Positions 1-9,228 of a stretch of 58,108 nt of DNA are shown here, piece by piece. Every line of letters starts with the position of its first letter. The first letter of the stretch is position 1. The DNA comes from JACJYE01 sp964432875 (GTDB lineage: Bacteria; Bacteroidota; Bacteroidia; Chitinophagales; Saprospiraceae): assembly GCA_964432875.1 (NCBI GenBank), contig CAYSPJ010000017.1, positions 1 to 58,108 of the forward strand, given 5' to 3'. The position numbers and the translations under genes were made by a program. The notes below the pieces were generated by a model, which searched no databases, had not been told where the DNA came from, and saw nothing but the letters and a program-made list of their open reading frames with translations.

Positions 1-93
1 TCCGGATGTTGCCTTTCAATTAGCATTTTCCCTCTCTCACTTTGCACCTGAAGCCCCTAATTTCAGCTTTAAACCGCTCGTCGGTACGCCAAG

Positions 94-208
94 ACTTTAT
101 CCTTTATCCTTTAACCTTCCCGCTTCACTTCGTTCAGACGGGATGTCGCTTCGCTCCATTATCCTTTAACCTTTAACCTTTAACCTTTAACCTTTAACCT
201 TTATCCTT
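94..208. repeat. CCTTTAA-type heptanucleotide tandem repeats
   Basis: Seven-base units of the form CCTTTAA/CCTTTAT occur in two blocks, about 94-119 and 158-207, split by a GC-rich piece with CCCG...CGGG pairing. They lie just past the 3' end of the oligopeptidase gene. No ORF explains them. Bases 1-93 hold no gene I can recognise. Confidence 0.85.
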
Positions 209-212
209 TGAG

Positions 213-2372
213 CTACTCCCCGCTCCTCCCCGCCAAATCCAGCAAAAACGCATACTGCAGGGCCGTTTCGCGGAAGCGGCGGTAGCGGCCCGAAGCCCCG
301 CCATGGCCGGCATCCATATTGGTGTGCAGCAGCAGCGGGTTTTGGTCGGTCTTCAGCTCGCGCAGTTTGGCGACCCATTTGGCCGGCTCCCAGTATTGCA
401 CCTGCGAGTCGTGCAGGCCGGTGGTGACCAGCATGGGTGGGTAGTCCTTCGCTTCCACTTGGTCGTAGGGGGAGTAGGAGAGCATGTAATCGTAGTAGGC
501 CTTATCCTTGGGGTTGCCCCACTCGTCGAATTCGCCGGTGGTGAGGGGGATGCTCTCGTCCAGCATGGTGGTGACCACATCCACGAAGGGCACGGCAGCG
601 ATGATGCCGCTCCAGAGGTCAGGGCGCATATTGACTACTGCGCCCATCAGCAAACCGCCGGCGCTGCCGCCCATGGCGTAGAGCTGCTCCGGGTTGGCGT
701 ACTTTTCCTGCAGCAGGAATTCGGCGCAGTCGATGAAGTCCGTGAAAGTATTCTTCTTCTTGAGCAGCTTGCCGTCCTCATACCAGTAGCGCCCCATCTC
801 CTCACCCCCGCGGATGTGGGCGATGGCGTAGGCGAAGCCGCGGTCTAGCAAGCTCAGGCGCACCGAGCTGAAGTAAGGGTCCATGCTGGCGCCGTAGGAG
901 CCATAGCCGTAGAGCAACAGCGGCTGGCTGCCGTCCTTCTTGAAGCCTTTGCGATAGACCAGCGAGATGGGCACTTTTACCCCGTCGCGCGCGGTGGCGT
1001 AGAGGCGCTCGGTATGGTAGTTGGCGGGGTCGAAATCGCCCACTACTACTTCGCGCTTGAGCAGCTGGAGCTCTTTGGTGCCCATGTGGTAATCGTAGGT
1101 GGTATTGGGCGTGGTCAGCGAAGTATAGCCGATGCGCAGCAGGTCAGTATCGTATTCGAGGTTGGTGGTCGTGTAGGCCAGATAAGCCTCCTCGCCGAAG
1201 TTGATGTAGTGCTCTTGGCCTTCCCAAGGGCGCACCCGCAATTGGGTGATGCCGTTTTTGCGCTCGGAGAGCACCAGATAGTCTTTAAAGATGTCCATGT
1301 CTTCCAGCAGCACGTCCGCGCGGTGGGGGATTACCTCCTGCCAGTTTTCTTTGGCCGTGCGGTTTTCATCGGTCACCATCAGGCGGAAGTTCTTGGCATC
1401 CAGGTTGGTGCGGATGTAGAACTTGTCGCCGTAGTGGGCGATGCTGTATTCCAGATTGCGCTCGCGGGGTTGGATGGTGCGGAACTGCCCGGTGGGCTCG
1501 TCGGCCTTCAGCACGCGGTACTCCTGGCTGAGCGTGGCGGAAGAGCCGATGACGATGTACTTCTTCGATTTAGAGACGCTGGCATAGACCGAGAAAGTGG
1601 CGTCGTCTTCACGATAAACCTCGACATCATTTTTGACTGGTGTGCCTAGTTTATGGCGCATGACTTTGAAACTGCGCAGGCTCACCGGGTCTTTTACGAC
1701 GTAAAAGAGGTGCTGGTTGTCGTTGGCCCAAGCTGCCCCTCCGGTGGTGCCAGGGATTTGGTCGGGCAAGAGTTCGCCCGTCTCCAGGTTTTTGAAGTGC
1801 AGGGTATAGATGCGGCGGCTCAGGGTATCTTCGCCATAAGCCAACACCTTGTTGTCGGGGCTGACGTCCAGGCCAGCCACGTTGTAGTAGCTGTAGCCTT
1901 CGGCCATCTGGTTCACGTCCAGCATGATTTCCTCTGGCGCTTCCAGGCTGTTTTTCTTACGGGAATGGATGGGATACTCCTTGCCTTCAGCAAAGCGGGT
2001 GATGTAGAAGTAGCCATTGTCCTTATAAGGTACGGACTCATCATCGGGCTTGAGGCGCCCTACTATTTCCTGGTAGAGTTCATCCTGGAAAGGCTTGGTG
2101 TGTGCCAATACGGTATCCGTATAGGCGTTTTCCGCTTCCAGGTAAGCGATCACCGCGGGGTTTTCCCGCTCATTGAGCCAATAGTAGTTGTCGATGCGGG
2201 TGTCGCCGTGGGTGGTCAGTTCTTTGGCCTGCTTACTGGCAGTTGGGGCCGGTAGGCTCATCTTTTCGTACATTTTGCTGGTCATTTTTTCGTCGCTCGT
2301 CGGTTTTTCAGCCTGGCAAGCGCCCAGTAGCAGGGCGGCGAGGGCTAGAGTGGAAAGTCGAGTTGGCTTCAT
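213..2372 (-). CDS. Oligopeptidase B-like S9A serine peptidase, lipoprotein
   Basis: This 719-residue protein belongs to the prolyl oligopeptidase family (S9A), oligopeptidase B branch, which cleaves short peptides after basic residues. The N-terminus is a lipoprotein signal with lipobox LLGAC (Cys19), so it is probably membrane-anchored outside the cytoplasm, unlike E. coli PtrB. An N-terminal beta-propeller region comes first, then the alpha/beta-hydrolase domain with GGSAGG (Ser570), Asp655 in LHDSQV and His690 in DAGHGG, a complete triad. Length matches the family (about 690-720). It stands alone: the next gene upstream starts 92 bp away and is a transporter. A role in digesting imported or scavenged peptides is likely. 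The exact cleavage preference is inferred. Confidence 0.93.
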   Translation of the reverse strand: MKPTRLSTLALAALLLGACQAEKPTSDEKMTSKMYEKMSLPAPTASKQAKELTTHGDTRIDNYYWLNERENPAVIAYLEAENAYTDTVLAHTKPFQDELYQEIVGRLKPDDESVPYKDNGYFYITRFAEGKEYPIHSRKKNSLEAPEEIMLDVNQMAEGYSYYNVAGLDVSPDNKVLAYGEDTLSRRIYTLHFKNLETGELLPDQIPGTTGGAAWANDNQHLFYVVKDPVSLRSFKVMRHKLGTPVKNDVEVYREDDATFSVYASVSKSKKYIVIGSSATLSQEYRVLKADEPTGQFRTIQPRERNLEYSIAHYGDKFYIRTNLDAKNFRLMVTDENRTAKENWQEVIPHRADVLLEDMDIFKDYLVLSERKNGITQLRVRPWEGQEHYINFGEEAYLAYTTTNLEYDTDLLRIGYTSLTTPNTTYDYHMGTKELQLLKREVVVGDFDPANYHTERLYATARDGVKVPISLVYRKGFKKDGSQPLLLYGYGSYGASMDPYFSSVRLSLLDRGFAYAIAHIRGGEEMGRYWYEDGKLLKKKNTFTDFIDCAEFLLQEKYANPEQLYAMGGSAGGLLMGAVVNMRPDLWSGIIAAVPFVDVVTTMLDESIPLTTGEFDEWGNPKDKAYYDYMLSYSPYDQVEAKDYPPMLVTTGLHDSQVQYWEPAKWVAKLRELKTDQNPLLLHTNMDAGHGGASGRYRRFRETALQYAFLLDLAGRSGE

Positions 2373-2464
2373 TTGCTAAGTTTTTATCAGGAACAACTGA
2401 GGAGGGAATGAGTTTACACGATTCCAACCTTGGTTTTGTATAGCCGTCGCCAGTCAGCAAATCC

Positions 2465-3919
2465 CTAAAATCCCCAAACTAAAGGCAGCAGGAAATAAAC
2501 GGCGAGGGTGACGATGATGATGGAAATGAGATTCAACCAGAAGCCTGCTTTTATCATTTCTTCGATTTTAAGGTAGCCGGAGCCAAAAACAATAGCGTTT
2601 GGGGGTGTCGCTACGGGCAACATGAATGCACAAGAAGCGGAAACCGTCGCGCCGACGATGAGGAATAAAGGTTCTACTTCGGCCGAGGCTGCAACCGAGA
2701 TCAGCACAGGAAGCAGCATAGCGGTGGTAGCGAGATTAGAGGTTATTTCAGTCAATAAGTTGATAGCAGATACAATGATCAAGAGCAGTAAAATCAGGGA
2801 CATCCCTTCCAAATAGGCAAATTGATTGCCGATCCAGCCAGCCAAGCCGCTTTTTTCAAAGCCTGCTGCCAATGACATGCCGCCGCCAAACAGCAGGATG
2901 ATCCCCCAGGGTACTTTCGTCGTATCTTGCCACTTCAAAATGGGTTCCTTAAACGTACTGGAGGGCAGTATAAACAGGATTGAACCGCCAGCAATGGCGA
3001 TAATGGCGTCGTCTATCCCCGGAATGATTTTTACGAGTAGAAAGGACTTGGTAATCCAAGCCAGTGCAGTGGTGAAAAAGACGACCGAGACTTTTTTTTC
3101 ATCAGGGGTCATGTCGCCTAGCAAGCCTACTTGCCTTTCTATCTCCGCCTTCCCTCCCGGGAAAGACTTCTGCCTAAACTTAAATGCGATATGGGTCAAA
3201 TAATACCAGCAGACCAATAGCAAGACTATGCTCAACGGGAAAGCGAAGACAAACCATTGGCTGAAAGAGATCGTCGTCCCATAACTTTCTTTGATCACGC
3301 CGGCCATCACCAGGTTTGGAGGCGTGCCGATTAGTGTCGCCACACCCCCGATAGATGCCGCATATGCGATGGCCAGCATCAATGCCTTTCCAAATACCGT
3401 GTTTTCATCTTCTGCCGTATCCGGATTATCCTGTAATTGTACCACAATAGCCATCCCCACCGGCAGCAGCATCACGGCAGCAGCAGTATTGGATATCCAC
3501 ATCGACAGAAAAGCCGTCGCCACCATGAAGCCCAGGATGATGAAAACGACATTCGTGCCGATAAACTTGATGATATTCAGCGCAATGCGTTTATGCAGAT
3601 TACATTTTTCGATAGCTATGGCAATCATAAAACCTCCCAAGTATAAAAAGATATAAGGATGGCTGTAGGGGGCCGTCGTAGCTTTGATATCCATACCCCC
3701 GGTTATAGGGAACAGGACTATGGGCAACAGCGCGGTCGTGGCCAATGGGATGGCCTCGGTAATCCACCATATCGCGATCCACGCGGCTGAAGCCAAAACC
3801 GCTTTGGGCTGCGGTGCCAATCCCGGGATATCTACAAAAAAGTAAAGGGTAAAAAACGTGAGCGGGCCTAAAACAAGCCCTAGCTTTTCTTTCGCGACAA
3901 ACCCAAGCATGTTATGCAT
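2465..3919 (-). CDS. SLC13/DASS-family sodium:dicarboxylate (anion) symporter
   Basis: The 484-residue product is a multi-span membrane protein of the divalent anion:sodium symporter family, which imports succinate, malate, fumarate or related anions with Na+. Two repeated substrate/Na+ motifs are visible: ATLIGTPPNLV near residue 200 and EITSNLATTAMLLP near residue 395, each followed by hydrophobic helices, plus ATPPNAIVFGSGYL near the C-terminus. Length is normal for the bacterial family (450-490). It lies downstream of the iadA gene group on the same strand, but a palindrome at 3958-3992 separates it from the T9SS gene, so it probably has its own transcript. Uptake of aspartate or its deamination product fumarate would suit the neighbours. 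That substrate is an inference. Confidence 0.9.
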   Translation of the reverse strand: MHNMLGFVAKEKLGLVLGPLTFFTLYFFVDIPGLAPQPKAVLASAAWIAIWWITEAIPLATTALLPIVLFPITGGMDIKATTAPYSHPYIFLYLGGFMIAIAIEKCNLHKRIALNIIKFIGTNVVFIILGFMVATAFLSMWISNTAAAVMLLPVGMAIVVQLQDNPDTAEDENTVFGKALMLAIAYAASIGGVATLIGTPPNLVMAGVIKESYGTTISFSQWFVFAFPLSIVLLLVCWYYLTHIAFKFRQKSFPGGKAEIERQVGLLGDMTPDEKKVSVVFFTTALAWITKSFLLVKIIPGIDDAIIAIAGGSILFILPSSTFKEPILKWQDTTKVPWGIILLFGGGMSLAAGFEKSGLAGWIGNQFAYLEGMSLILLLLIIVSAINLLTEITSNLATTAMLLPVLISVAASAEVEPLFLIVGATVSASCAFMLPVATPPNAIVFGSGYLKIEEMIKAGFWLNLISIIIVTLAVYFLLPLVWGF

Positions 3920-3957
3920 ATGCTTATGATTCAGAATAATGCATTATTTTGAAAATA

Positions 3958-3992
3958 GAGCAGTGCCATCAGAAGTGGAGATGACACTGCTC
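3958..3992 (-). terminator. Palindrome between T9SS protein gene and DASS transporter gene
   Basis: Arms GAGCAGTG(C/T)CATC and GATG(A/G)CACTGCTC pair around a loop of about 9 bases. It follows the stop codon of the gene ending at 4024 and is likely its terminator. A short T-run lies on the plus-strand side (TGTTTTTG), not on the minus-strand side, so strand assignment rests on gene context. Confidence 0.55.
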
Positions 3993-4023
3993 AGCCTGTT
4001 TTTGTGTTGATGTTTGTGGTCGT

Positions 4024-5082
4024 TTAATACACGACTAGCTTATGGCTATAGGCTTTGGCCCCTTGGATAATGCTTAGGAAATAGATGCCTTTGCTCCAAG
4101 CAGATACGTCGAGCTGGCCATCCAGGATGGTGGTGTTGGCCACGAGCTTGCCAGCAACATCAAAGGCGCGGACCTGCATGGCGCCAGGCGTAGCGGTGGC
4201 GATATTGATGAGGCCTTCAGACACGGGGTTGGGAAAGACTTTAAGCCCAGCTTCGAAAGCCCCGTCGTCAAGGCTGCTCGTTTTATCGAGGAAGTCCCAG
4301 TGGTCTTTGACGATGAGGCCATCCACGATTACGTTTTGCCCATCCTGGTACTGTCTCAGGGCGACGGCTTGCAGGACGATGTCGCGGTTGGTGCCTACCA
4401 AGGGCCCGATAGTAGGGGTGGCCGGCTCGCTGGAGATGTCGTCGCCATCTTTAAAAACATAGAGGCTTGCCTCATCATTGTCAGCTCCGGCAATCGAGGT
4501 GTATTTGATTACGATCAGGTGCGTTTCCGTCGAGTTGAAATTGTTGGTCTGATTGGCCGGGTCGGGCTCGTTTTGGTTGAACGACAAGTTCAGCCTGAAG
4601 GTGTTGGGCAGGGTTCCCGGATAGATGAACGTCCTGGCCCGGTGGGCGGTAGAAATGCTGGTGGGCTCCGGATTGTCGGGGTCAGCGTATTCGACCAGAT
4701 GGAAGAAATAAGGCCTGATGTTGTCAATCGCTTCCGGGATTTGGCCGTTGGGCTTGATCAGGAGCGCCGCGTAAGTATGAACGGGGCTTTCCCCATCGGC
4801 GGGCTGTTGTACCCAGCTGCTAAACGCCTTGTTCTCATCCGAGCCATTATTGATGACGAGCGCCGCGCGGCCGATGCCGTTTCCGGCATACATCGTGCTG
4901 CTCATCGCCAAGCCCTCGGAGCTGGTCTTGATGGGGTTTTGGTCGCTAGCGCTATGCGCGGCCCAGCCATGTGCTCTGATTTCCACATCAGCATCGTAGT
5001 CAAAATGCTCGGTCAGGTAAGTGGTCTGGCCGTAGGCACTGGCCAGGCTAAAGACGAAGAGTAAAACGTATAAGTTTTTCAT
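4024..5082 (-). CDS. Secreted T9SS type A sorting-domain protein, function unknown
   Basis: A 352-residue protein with a Sec signal peptide (residues 1-19, ending SAYGQ) and a C-terminal type A T9SS sorting domain of about 75 residues that begins at the motif VFPNPVSEG and ends in KLVVY. Such domains direct export across the outer membrane by the type IX system, often with surface attachment. The middle 200 residues are rich in beta strand and polar residues and suggest a jelly-roll or lectin-like sandwich, but no catalytic motif is recognisable. It starts 39 bp after iadA on the same strand, so it is likely the last gene of dcuC-iadA-this. A substrate-binding role outside the cell is a guess from that context. 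Confidence 0.85.
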   Translation of the reverse strand: MKNLYVLLFVFSLASAYGQTTYLTEHFDYDADVEIRAHGWAAHSASDQNPIKTSSEGLAMSSTMYAGNGIGRAALVINNGSDENKAFSSWVQQPADGESPVHTYAALLIKPNGQIPEAIDNIRPYFFHLVEYADPDNPEPTSISTAHRARTFIYPGTLPNTFRLNLSFNQNEPDPANQTNNFNSTETHLIVIKYTSIAGADNDEASLYVFKDGDDISSEPATPTIGPLVGTNRDIVLQAVALRQYQDGQNVIVDGLIVKDHWDFLDKTSSLDDGAFEAGLKVFPNPVSEGLINIATATPGAMQVRAFDVAGKLVANTTILDGQLDVSAWSKGIYFLSIIQGAKAYSHKLVVY

Positions 5083-5121
5083 GTCAGAAAAATTTTAGTA
5101 GAAAAATATGGTGCAAAAAAA

Positions 5122-6255
5122 TTATAGTTTATTGGAAATCAATACTTCTCCATCGCGCATCAGGAATTCCCCGCGGGCGATCACGTCGGTCAGCCGGAGG
5201 TTTTCGTCAAAAAAACATAAGTCGGCATCAGCCCCGGTGCGCAAGCGCCCTTTTTGCTTCAGGGAGAGGTTTTTAGCCGGATTGCTGGTGATCAGCTTGA
5301 AGGCCTCCGCAATGGGGATCCCGCCTTCTTTGATCAATAAAACCACTTGCTCCAGGTTCTGGTCGATCGGGGCGCCAAAGAGCACGGTGTCGCCGTTTTC
5401 GTCGCTTTTGGAAAGGCCGGCATTGCCATCGCTGCTGAAAGTCATTTGATCGATAGACACGCCTTGCTCCAGGGCGTATAAGACCTGCTTGTAGGGGCAA
5501 TCGTATTTGCTGGCGCCAGTGGTGATGTCGATCATGCCGCCCATTTTGGCAAAGGCGATGGCTTGCTTGAAAAGCGCCTTGGTGCGGCCGACATGGGTCG
5601 GAGAAATATAACGGATCGGGAATTGGTGGGTGTTGACCAGCTCGAAGAGGATATCCATGGCCGATTCGAGCACGCCCAAATGGATGTGCAGGATGCCGCC
5701 TTTGTTGCCGATCATGCCTCCGACGTGCACCTGGCTCAACAGCCGGAGCATGTCTTGTATCGTGGGGAAAGAAGCCCTGACGTCGCTGATCGCTACTTTG
5801 CAGCCAATGACTTTATCGATGAACACGAGGTCTTCCTGTACGCTGTTCATGATGGTGATCGGCGGCAGGCCGTAGTAATTGGTGAACATATAGGCGCTCA
5901 TGCCCTGCTGTTCCAAACCTTTGACTTTGGCATAGAGGCTTTGTAAAGACCGGGTAGCGCCATCGGTGCCCAACAAGCCGACCGCCGTAGTCGTCCCACA
6001 TTGGACTAATGCCGAAATAGGGAGCTCCGGGGTCATGGATTGAAAGGAGTGCTTGCCTCCCGCGCCAGTCAGGTGGATGTGCTGGTCAATCAGGCCGGGC
6101 AGGACGATCTTGCCGCTGGCATCGATGACGTCCACGAAAGGGCGGTTCCAATCCAGGGTCTCTTCAATGGCGAGGATCTTTTCTGCTCCAATCAGAATGT
6201 CTTTCCTGCCGAGGGGTTCCGGCGCAAAGGCATTGGCGTTAGTTATCAGTTTCAT
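5122..6255 (-). CDS. iadA: Isoaspartyl dipeptidase (beta-aspartyl peptidase)
   Basis: This 377-residue amidohydrolase hydrolyses beta-aspartyl (isoaspartyl) dipeptides to free aspartate. All metal and catalytic residues line up with E. coli IadA at a constant offset of nine: His59 and His61 (DQHIHL), carboxylated Lys153 (GCKVAISD), His192, His221 (SPTHVGR) and Asp276 (SSDGNAG). There is no signal peptide, so it acts in the cytoplasm. It begins 16 bp after the dcuC-type transporter gene, and the two are surely cotranscribed. E. coli also places iadA beside transporter-like genes. With the linked SusCD and secreted hydrolases, it would be the last hydrolytic step of isoaspartyl peptide use. The enzyme identity is solid; the pathway is inference. 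Confidence 0.95.
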   Translation of the reverse strand: MKLITNANAFAPEPLGRKDILIGAEKILAIEETLDWNRPFVDVIDASGKIVLPGLIDQHIHLTGAGGKHSFQSMTPELPISALVQCGTTTAVGLLGTDGATRSLQSLYAKVKGLEQQGMSAYMFTNYYGLPPITIMNSVQEDLVFIDKVIGCKVAISDVRASFPTIQDMLRLLSQVHVGGMIGNKGGILHIHLGVLESAMDILFELVNTHQFPIRYISPTHVGRTKALFKQAIAFAKMGGMIDITTGASKYDCPYKQVLYALEQGVSIDQMTFSSDGNAGLSKSDENGDTVLFGAPIDQNLEQVVLLIKEGGIPIAEAFKLITSNPAKNLSLKQKGRLRTGADADLCFFDENLRLTDVIARGEFLMRDGEVLISNKL

Positions 6256-6271
6256 GCGTGTAGGCGTCTTT

Positions 6272-7630
6272 TCATAATGACAAAATCAACATGGCGATCA
6301 AGGTGATGGTCAGAGGGAGGAAATTGCGTTTCGCTACCTCTAAAGGCGTGACGCCCGCTATCTCGGAGGTGGCTATCACCACGCCCGCTATCGGCGAAAT
6401 GGCTCGGCCCAAGCTGGAGGAAAGCTGCATGGGCAAGATGATGCTCGCGGGGTCGGCTCCCAGCTTGGAGGCGATGTCGGGCACAAGCGGCCCGAAGGAG
6501 AAAAAGGAAGCGTTGCCGCTGCCCATCAGGATGGAGGCCCCGAAGATCATGACCGTCATCAAGGCCCCAATCCCCGCAGCGCCAAACCCCAGATGCTGGG
6601 AAAAATAGACCAGGCTGTCGATGAACCGCAAGCTGATCAGGCCATTCGAAAACACCTCCGCAGCGATAATCAGGGTGATGACCGTGGCGAATACCCGGCC
6701 CATGGCTTCCCAAAAGGCCTTGAGGGAATCCAGCACGGCTTTGCCCTCTGGTTTGCGGGCGTACTCGAAAAGCATCGCGACAGCTAGCGATAAAAACATG
6801 GCCGTGGTGGTGCTCAGCTTGATCTGTGGCTCGAAGAACGCAAACAGTTCAGAAAAGGCCAGGAGCAAGATCAGCGGGAAGATCGGCAGCAAGGCATAAA
6901 TCAGCGGAGCGGCCGGCCGCTTGATCTCGGTATCCTGCGTTTCTAGCACCCTGGATTCTTTGCGGTCGTAATACCGGTTGACGAAAAAGTAAAGTACCGA
7001 CATCAACACGATTAGAGGGACAGCAAGGCTGAATTGGTCTTCGATAAAATAGCTCATATTGGATTTCTCGATCAATTCTGCCGCGCGCAGGGTATTGGCC
7101 GAGGCCGGCCCCATGTCAAAGACGGTAGTGGATACGATGACCGAGACAGCCGAGACCCGGCTGACCCCGAGCTGGATCAGCACCGGGAAGACCGAAGCGA
7201 TGAGCAGTAGCCCCAAACCCGTGGCAGAAGGGATGGGGATGGACAAAAAGTGCCCGATGGGAATGACCAGCGATGCCGCCAGATAGGGGCTCTTCTTAAA
7301 GATAGACAGCGGCTTCATCGCCAGATATACTAGCGCTTCGCTAGCGCCGATTTTATCCATGTACGCCACATAACCGCCGATCGCCATGATCATCAAGCCC
7401 ACTTCGGCCCCTTTGGCGCTGAAGGACTGCTTGATCATCTCAAACAGGTCGAACACGAATAGCCCCGTGGGGGCATGCATCCCTTTCAGTTCATAGCCCA
7501 ACAGCAGGGACAGCGTCATCATGCACAACCCGCACAACAGCAATACGGCTTGCGGGTGGTATTTTTTCATTAGAAAAAATGCCGCAAGGACGATGAAAAT
7601 GATGCTGATGAGGGTACCGGTTAGGGCCAT
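6272..7630 (-). CDS. DcuC-family C4-dicarboxylate/aspartate carrier
   Basis: The 452-residue product is a membrane protein with about 11-12 hydrophobic segments and matches the DcuC family, which moves fumarate, succinate, malate and aspartate. The open frame extends upstream to 8038, but that part lies antisense to the divergent mocR gene. The start at 7630 gives a clean hydrophobic N-terminus (MALTGTLISIIFIV). Conserved stretches include the glycine/serine-rich GSGNASFFSFGPL and LSSSLGRAISPIAG near residues 365-415. It is the first gene of dcuC-iadA-T9SS protein, with a shared regulatory region to mocR on the other side. A job in importing aspartate or isoaspartyl dipeptides, or in aspartate/fumarate exchange, fits its partner IadA. 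Confidence 0.88.
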   Translation of the reverse strand: MALTGTLISIIFIVLAAFFLMKKYHPQAVLLLCGLCMMTLSLLLGYELKGMHAPTGLFVFDLFEMIKQSFSAKGAEVGLMIMAIGGYVAYMDKIGASEALVYLAMKPLSIFKKSPYLAASLVIPIGHFLSIPIPSATGLGLLLIASVFPVLIQLGVSRVSAVSVIVSTTVFDMGPASANTLRAAELIEKSNMSYFIEDQFSLAVPLIVLMSVLYFFVNRYYDRKESRVLETQDTEIKRPAAPLIYALLPIFPLILLLAFSELFAFFEPQIKLSTTTAMFLSLAVAMLFEYARKPEGKAVLDSLKAFWEAMGRVFATVITLIIAAEVFSNGLISLRFIDSLVYFSQHLGFGAAGIGALMTVMIFGASILMGSGNASFFSFGPLVPDIASKLGADPASIILPMQLSSSLGRAISPIAGVVIATSEIAGVTPLEVAKRNFLPLTITLIAMLILSL

Positions 7631-7683
7631 AAAGAATAATTGTTGAAATTGATGCAAAGTACTGCCAGAGGGGGTACCTTTGC

Positions 7684-7713
7684 CATACCAGTTGACATTA
7701 TTTAAACATACCG
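7684..7713 (+). promoter_or_regulatory. Candidate MocR operator, copy 1 (paired CATACC half-sites)
   Basis: A 30-bp element with half-sites CATACCAGTT and CATACCG, 23 bp start to start, joined by a spacer ending TTATTTAA. It ends four bases before the mocR ATG and begins 54 bp upstream of the dcuC start codon. The same element (24 of 30 bases identical, same 23-bp spacing) lies upstream of susC at 15922-15951. MocR/GabR-type regulators are known to bind direct repeats, and B. subtilis GabR uses ATACCA repeats (from memory), so MocR is the natural candidate binder. Confidence 0.75.
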
Positions 7714-7717
7714 GCCG

Positions 7718-9223
7718 ATGAAGTACGCACTGAACCGAATCAAAGCATCGTATCTGCAAGCGCAGCGGGATAGGGGAGCGGCCGAGGTGCTTTACGACCT
7801 CATTTTCCAGATCATCCGCGATGCGATTCAGGCTGATGATCTCCCGCGAGGGAGCTCCTTGCCCTCCACCCGCCTGTTGGCGCAAGAGCTCGGCGTGTCG
7901 CGCAGCACTATCGTGCAGGTGTACGATTTGTTGAAAATCGGCCTGCTGATCGAGTCCCGCCCCGGGGCGGGCTATCGAGTCAGCAAGGCCTTCGTCAAGG
8001 CGGCTGAGCAAGATGCGCCCCCTTTGGATCCGCACCATTATCCTGCCTTATCCGAAACCGGGAAATCCTTCCTGGGCTCCTTGCCTCTCCTGGAGACGAC
8101 CATGGATGAAGAAACCGCCTTCCGGCCCGGGCTGCCGCCGCTGGATATCTTCCCGGTGAACCAATGGAAAATCCTCAGCAACTCTTATTGGCGGCACGTG
8201 AAAGACGATCAATTGAGCTATGTGTCAAATTCCGGGGCCAAACAGCTCCGGGAGGCCCTGGCGAGCTACCTGAATTACACTCGGAAAATAAAATGCACTC
8301 CGCAACAGATCATCGTCGTTTCCGGCTCGTTGCAATCGCTATACATCATCGGCAATACCCTGCTCAATCCCGGAGACCACATCGCGCACGAAAACCCGAC
8401 CTTCCCCAACGTCATCTCAATCTTCAAAGGGCTGCGTGCTCAAGTGCATCCCGTACCAGTGGATGAGGATGGGCTGATGGTGAGCGCACTGCCGCAAAAG
8501 AGCGCGGCACCGGTGAAAATCGTCCATGCGGCGCCTTCCTGCCATTATCCGACCGGCAAGCGCATGAGCTTGGCCCGCCGGCTGGAATTGCTCCAGTGGG
8601 CCCGCGAGCATGGCAGTATCATTATCGAGAACGACTATGAGCATGAAGTCAACAACTATCAGGATTTCATCCCTTCCATCTACAGCCTCGACCAAGAGCA
8701 GCGAACCTTCTTCCTGGGCACTTTCAACCGCCTTTTGCATCCTTCCATCCGCATCGGTTACATGGTCGTGCCGCTGCAATATCTGGAGGCCATGGAAGCG
8801 CTGCTGAGATATCTGCACCGCTTTGTGCCCAATTCCAAACAGATGGTATTGAGCCAGTTTATCGAAAAAAACTTCATGTACAACCACGTCCTCCAACTCA
8901 TCGCCGTTGCACAGCGGCGCAGAGCATTATTCTGTGCAGCATTTCGGGACAGCTTCGATGGCGCCATCTCCATCGACGATCGTTATGGCACCAGGAGCTT
9001 GCATGTGCTGGCGGAGCTGCCGCCGCCTATCTCCGATCAAAAACTGGTGCAGCATTTCAGGGCACACGACATCGCGGCCCATGCTTACAGCAAGACCTTT
9101 GTCGGTGAGGCTACCCAACAAGGGCTCATCCTGGGGTACGCCCCGGTCAATACTAAGGATATGCTGCAAAAGATCCAGAAAATGAAAAAATTATACCAGG
9201 AGTTCAAACGAAGCCACTACTGA
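7718..9223 (+). CDS. MocR-family (GntR-aminotransferase fusion) regulator lacking PLP residues
   Basis: A 501-residue regulator with an N-terminal GntR-type winged helix (about 22-92, including SRSTIVQVYDLL and GAGYRV) joined to a class I aminotransferase fold (about 125-495). It is divergent from dcuC and likely controls the dcuC-iadA and susCD operons through the paired CATACC element. The fold keeps PTGKRMSLARR and RIGYMVVP. However, where the family reads GTFSK, with the lysine that holds pyridoxal phosphate, this protein reads GTFNR (Arg338). Where the family reads DDY, it has NDY (Asn305). It therefore probably does not form a PLP Schiff base and may sense another ligand such as an amino acid or dipeptide directly. 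Family assignment is firm; ligand and targets are inferred. Confidence 0.92.
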   Translation: MKYALNRIKASYLQAQRDRGAAEVLYDLIFQIIRDAIQADDLPRGSSLPSTRLLAQELGVSRSTIVQVYDLLKIGLLIESRPGAGYRVSKAFVKAAEQDAPPLDPHHYPALSETGKSFLGSLPLLETTMDEETAFRPGLPPLDIFPVNQWKILSNSYWRHVKDDQLSYVSNSGAKQLREALASYLNYTRKIKCTPQQIIVVSGSLQSLYIIGNTLLNPGDHIAHENPTFPNVISIFKGLRAQVHPVPVDEDGLMVSALPQKSAAPVKIVHAAPSCHYPTGKRMSLARRLELLQWAREHGSIIIENDYEHEVNNYQDFIPSIYSLDQEQRTFFLGTFNRLLHPSIRIGYMVVPLQYLEAMEALLRYLHRFVPNSKQMVLSQFIEKNFMYNHVLQLIAVAQRRRALFCAAFRDSFDGAISIDDRYGTRSLHVLAELPPPISDQKLVQHFRAHDIAAHAYSKTFVGEATQQGLILGYAPVNTKDMLQKIQKMKKLYQEFKRSHY

Positions 9224-9228
9224 CTTCT

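Noticed and set aside
7631..8038. N-terminal extension of the DcuC frame to 8038
   Set aside because: It lies antisense to the first 107 codons of mocR, includes no membrane helix, and the ATG at 7630 gives the normal DcuC start.
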